A DNA stretch of 5,740 nt from Anaerolineaceae bacterium UBA5838. Its GTDB lineage: Bacteria; Chloroflexota; Anaerolineae; Anaerolineales; Anaerolineaceae. The notes beneath the pieces were generated by a model. The model saw only the letters and a list, made by a program, of their open reading frames with translations. It did no database searches and was not told the origin of the DNA. Positions 5,705-5,740 of this stretch are shown piece by piece. Both the position numbers and the translations under genes were made by a program. Every line of letters begins with the position of its first letter. Positions within the stretch are counted from its first letter, which is position 1. The stretch lies in the NCBI GenBank assembly GCA_002432795.1, contig DJGU01000128.1:1-5740 (forward strand). Direction: 5' to 3'.

Positions 5705-5740
5705 GCCTGTAGGGCGAGATTGAGGGCACCGTAAACAATA

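Larger units (their letters stand above)
5538..5722. repeat. Three-copy GGCG(A)GATTG repeat, two direct and one inverted
   Basis: Copy A is at 5538-5547 (GGCGGATTGG). Copy B is inverted at 5590-5600 (CAATCTCGCCC). Copy C is at 5712-5722 (GGGCGAGATTG). B is the exact 11-base reverse complement of C and, allowing one unpaired base, pairs over 15 bp with A and its extension. A:B and B:C pairing exclude each other. It may be a remnant of a small non-autonomous mobile element with CAATCTCGCCC ends (5590-5722, 133 bp; no flanking target duplication seen) or a structured RNA. Confidence 0.55.

Overview
The window looks like a glycerol / glycerol-3-phosphate utilisation locus of a fermentative anaerobic bacterium. 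It has two divergent transcription units separated by an AT-rich intergenic region of about 600 bp. Every gene start has a strong purine-rich Shine-Dalgarno sequence (AAAGGAG, GGAGG). Genes are tightly packed within the rightward unit. The GlpA-like dehydrogenase + FAD/NAD oxidoreductase + DUF1667 triplet is the arrangement I know from Thermotoga, many Firmicutes and related anaerobes. Assignment to a phylum is not possible from the sequence alone; an Anaerolineae-type Chloroflexota or a clostridial relative would both fit, and this is only a guess.

Leftward unit (minus strand, read from 1757 down to 1): a glycerol facilitator (glpF) is followed after an 87-bp gap by dihydroxyacetone kinase subunit K (dhaK), which is cut off by the left window edge with 292 residues visible. 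Its partner subunit(s), such as dhaL, would be expected just outside the window.

Divergent region (1758-2364): no gene is visible. It contains candidate promoter elements, an 11-bp A-tract/T-tract inverted repeat around a perfect TTGACA, and a three-half-site ACCTTT/AAAGGT operator-like motif upstream of the rightward unit.

Rightward unit (plus strand, 2365-5504): three genes are translationally coupled. The first is a GlpA/GlpO-type FAD dehydrogenase with a C-terminal BFD-like iron-sulfur domain, overlapping the next gene by 11 bp. The second is an FAD/NAD(P)-dependent pyridine-nucleotide oxidoreductase. One base later comes a 121-residue DUF1667 protein with four cysteines in an iron-sulfur-like spacing. 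The likely logic is that glycerol enters by GlpF. Carbon then reaches dihydroxyacetone phosphate either via dihydroxyacetone and DhaK or via glycerol-3-phosphate and the GlpA complex. The two downstream proteins probably carry electrons from the GlpA flavin to NAD(P) or another carrier in place of the classical GlpB/GlpC. No glycerol kinase, glycerol dehydrogenase or regulator gene is inside the window.

Right tail (5505-5740): no gene, but a striking set of repeats. Three copies (two in one orientation, one inverted) of a GGCG(A)GATTG unit can pair in two mutually exclusive ways. They surround a long imperfect hairpin with a 12-bp perfect palindrome at its tip. This is the part least explained by known features.
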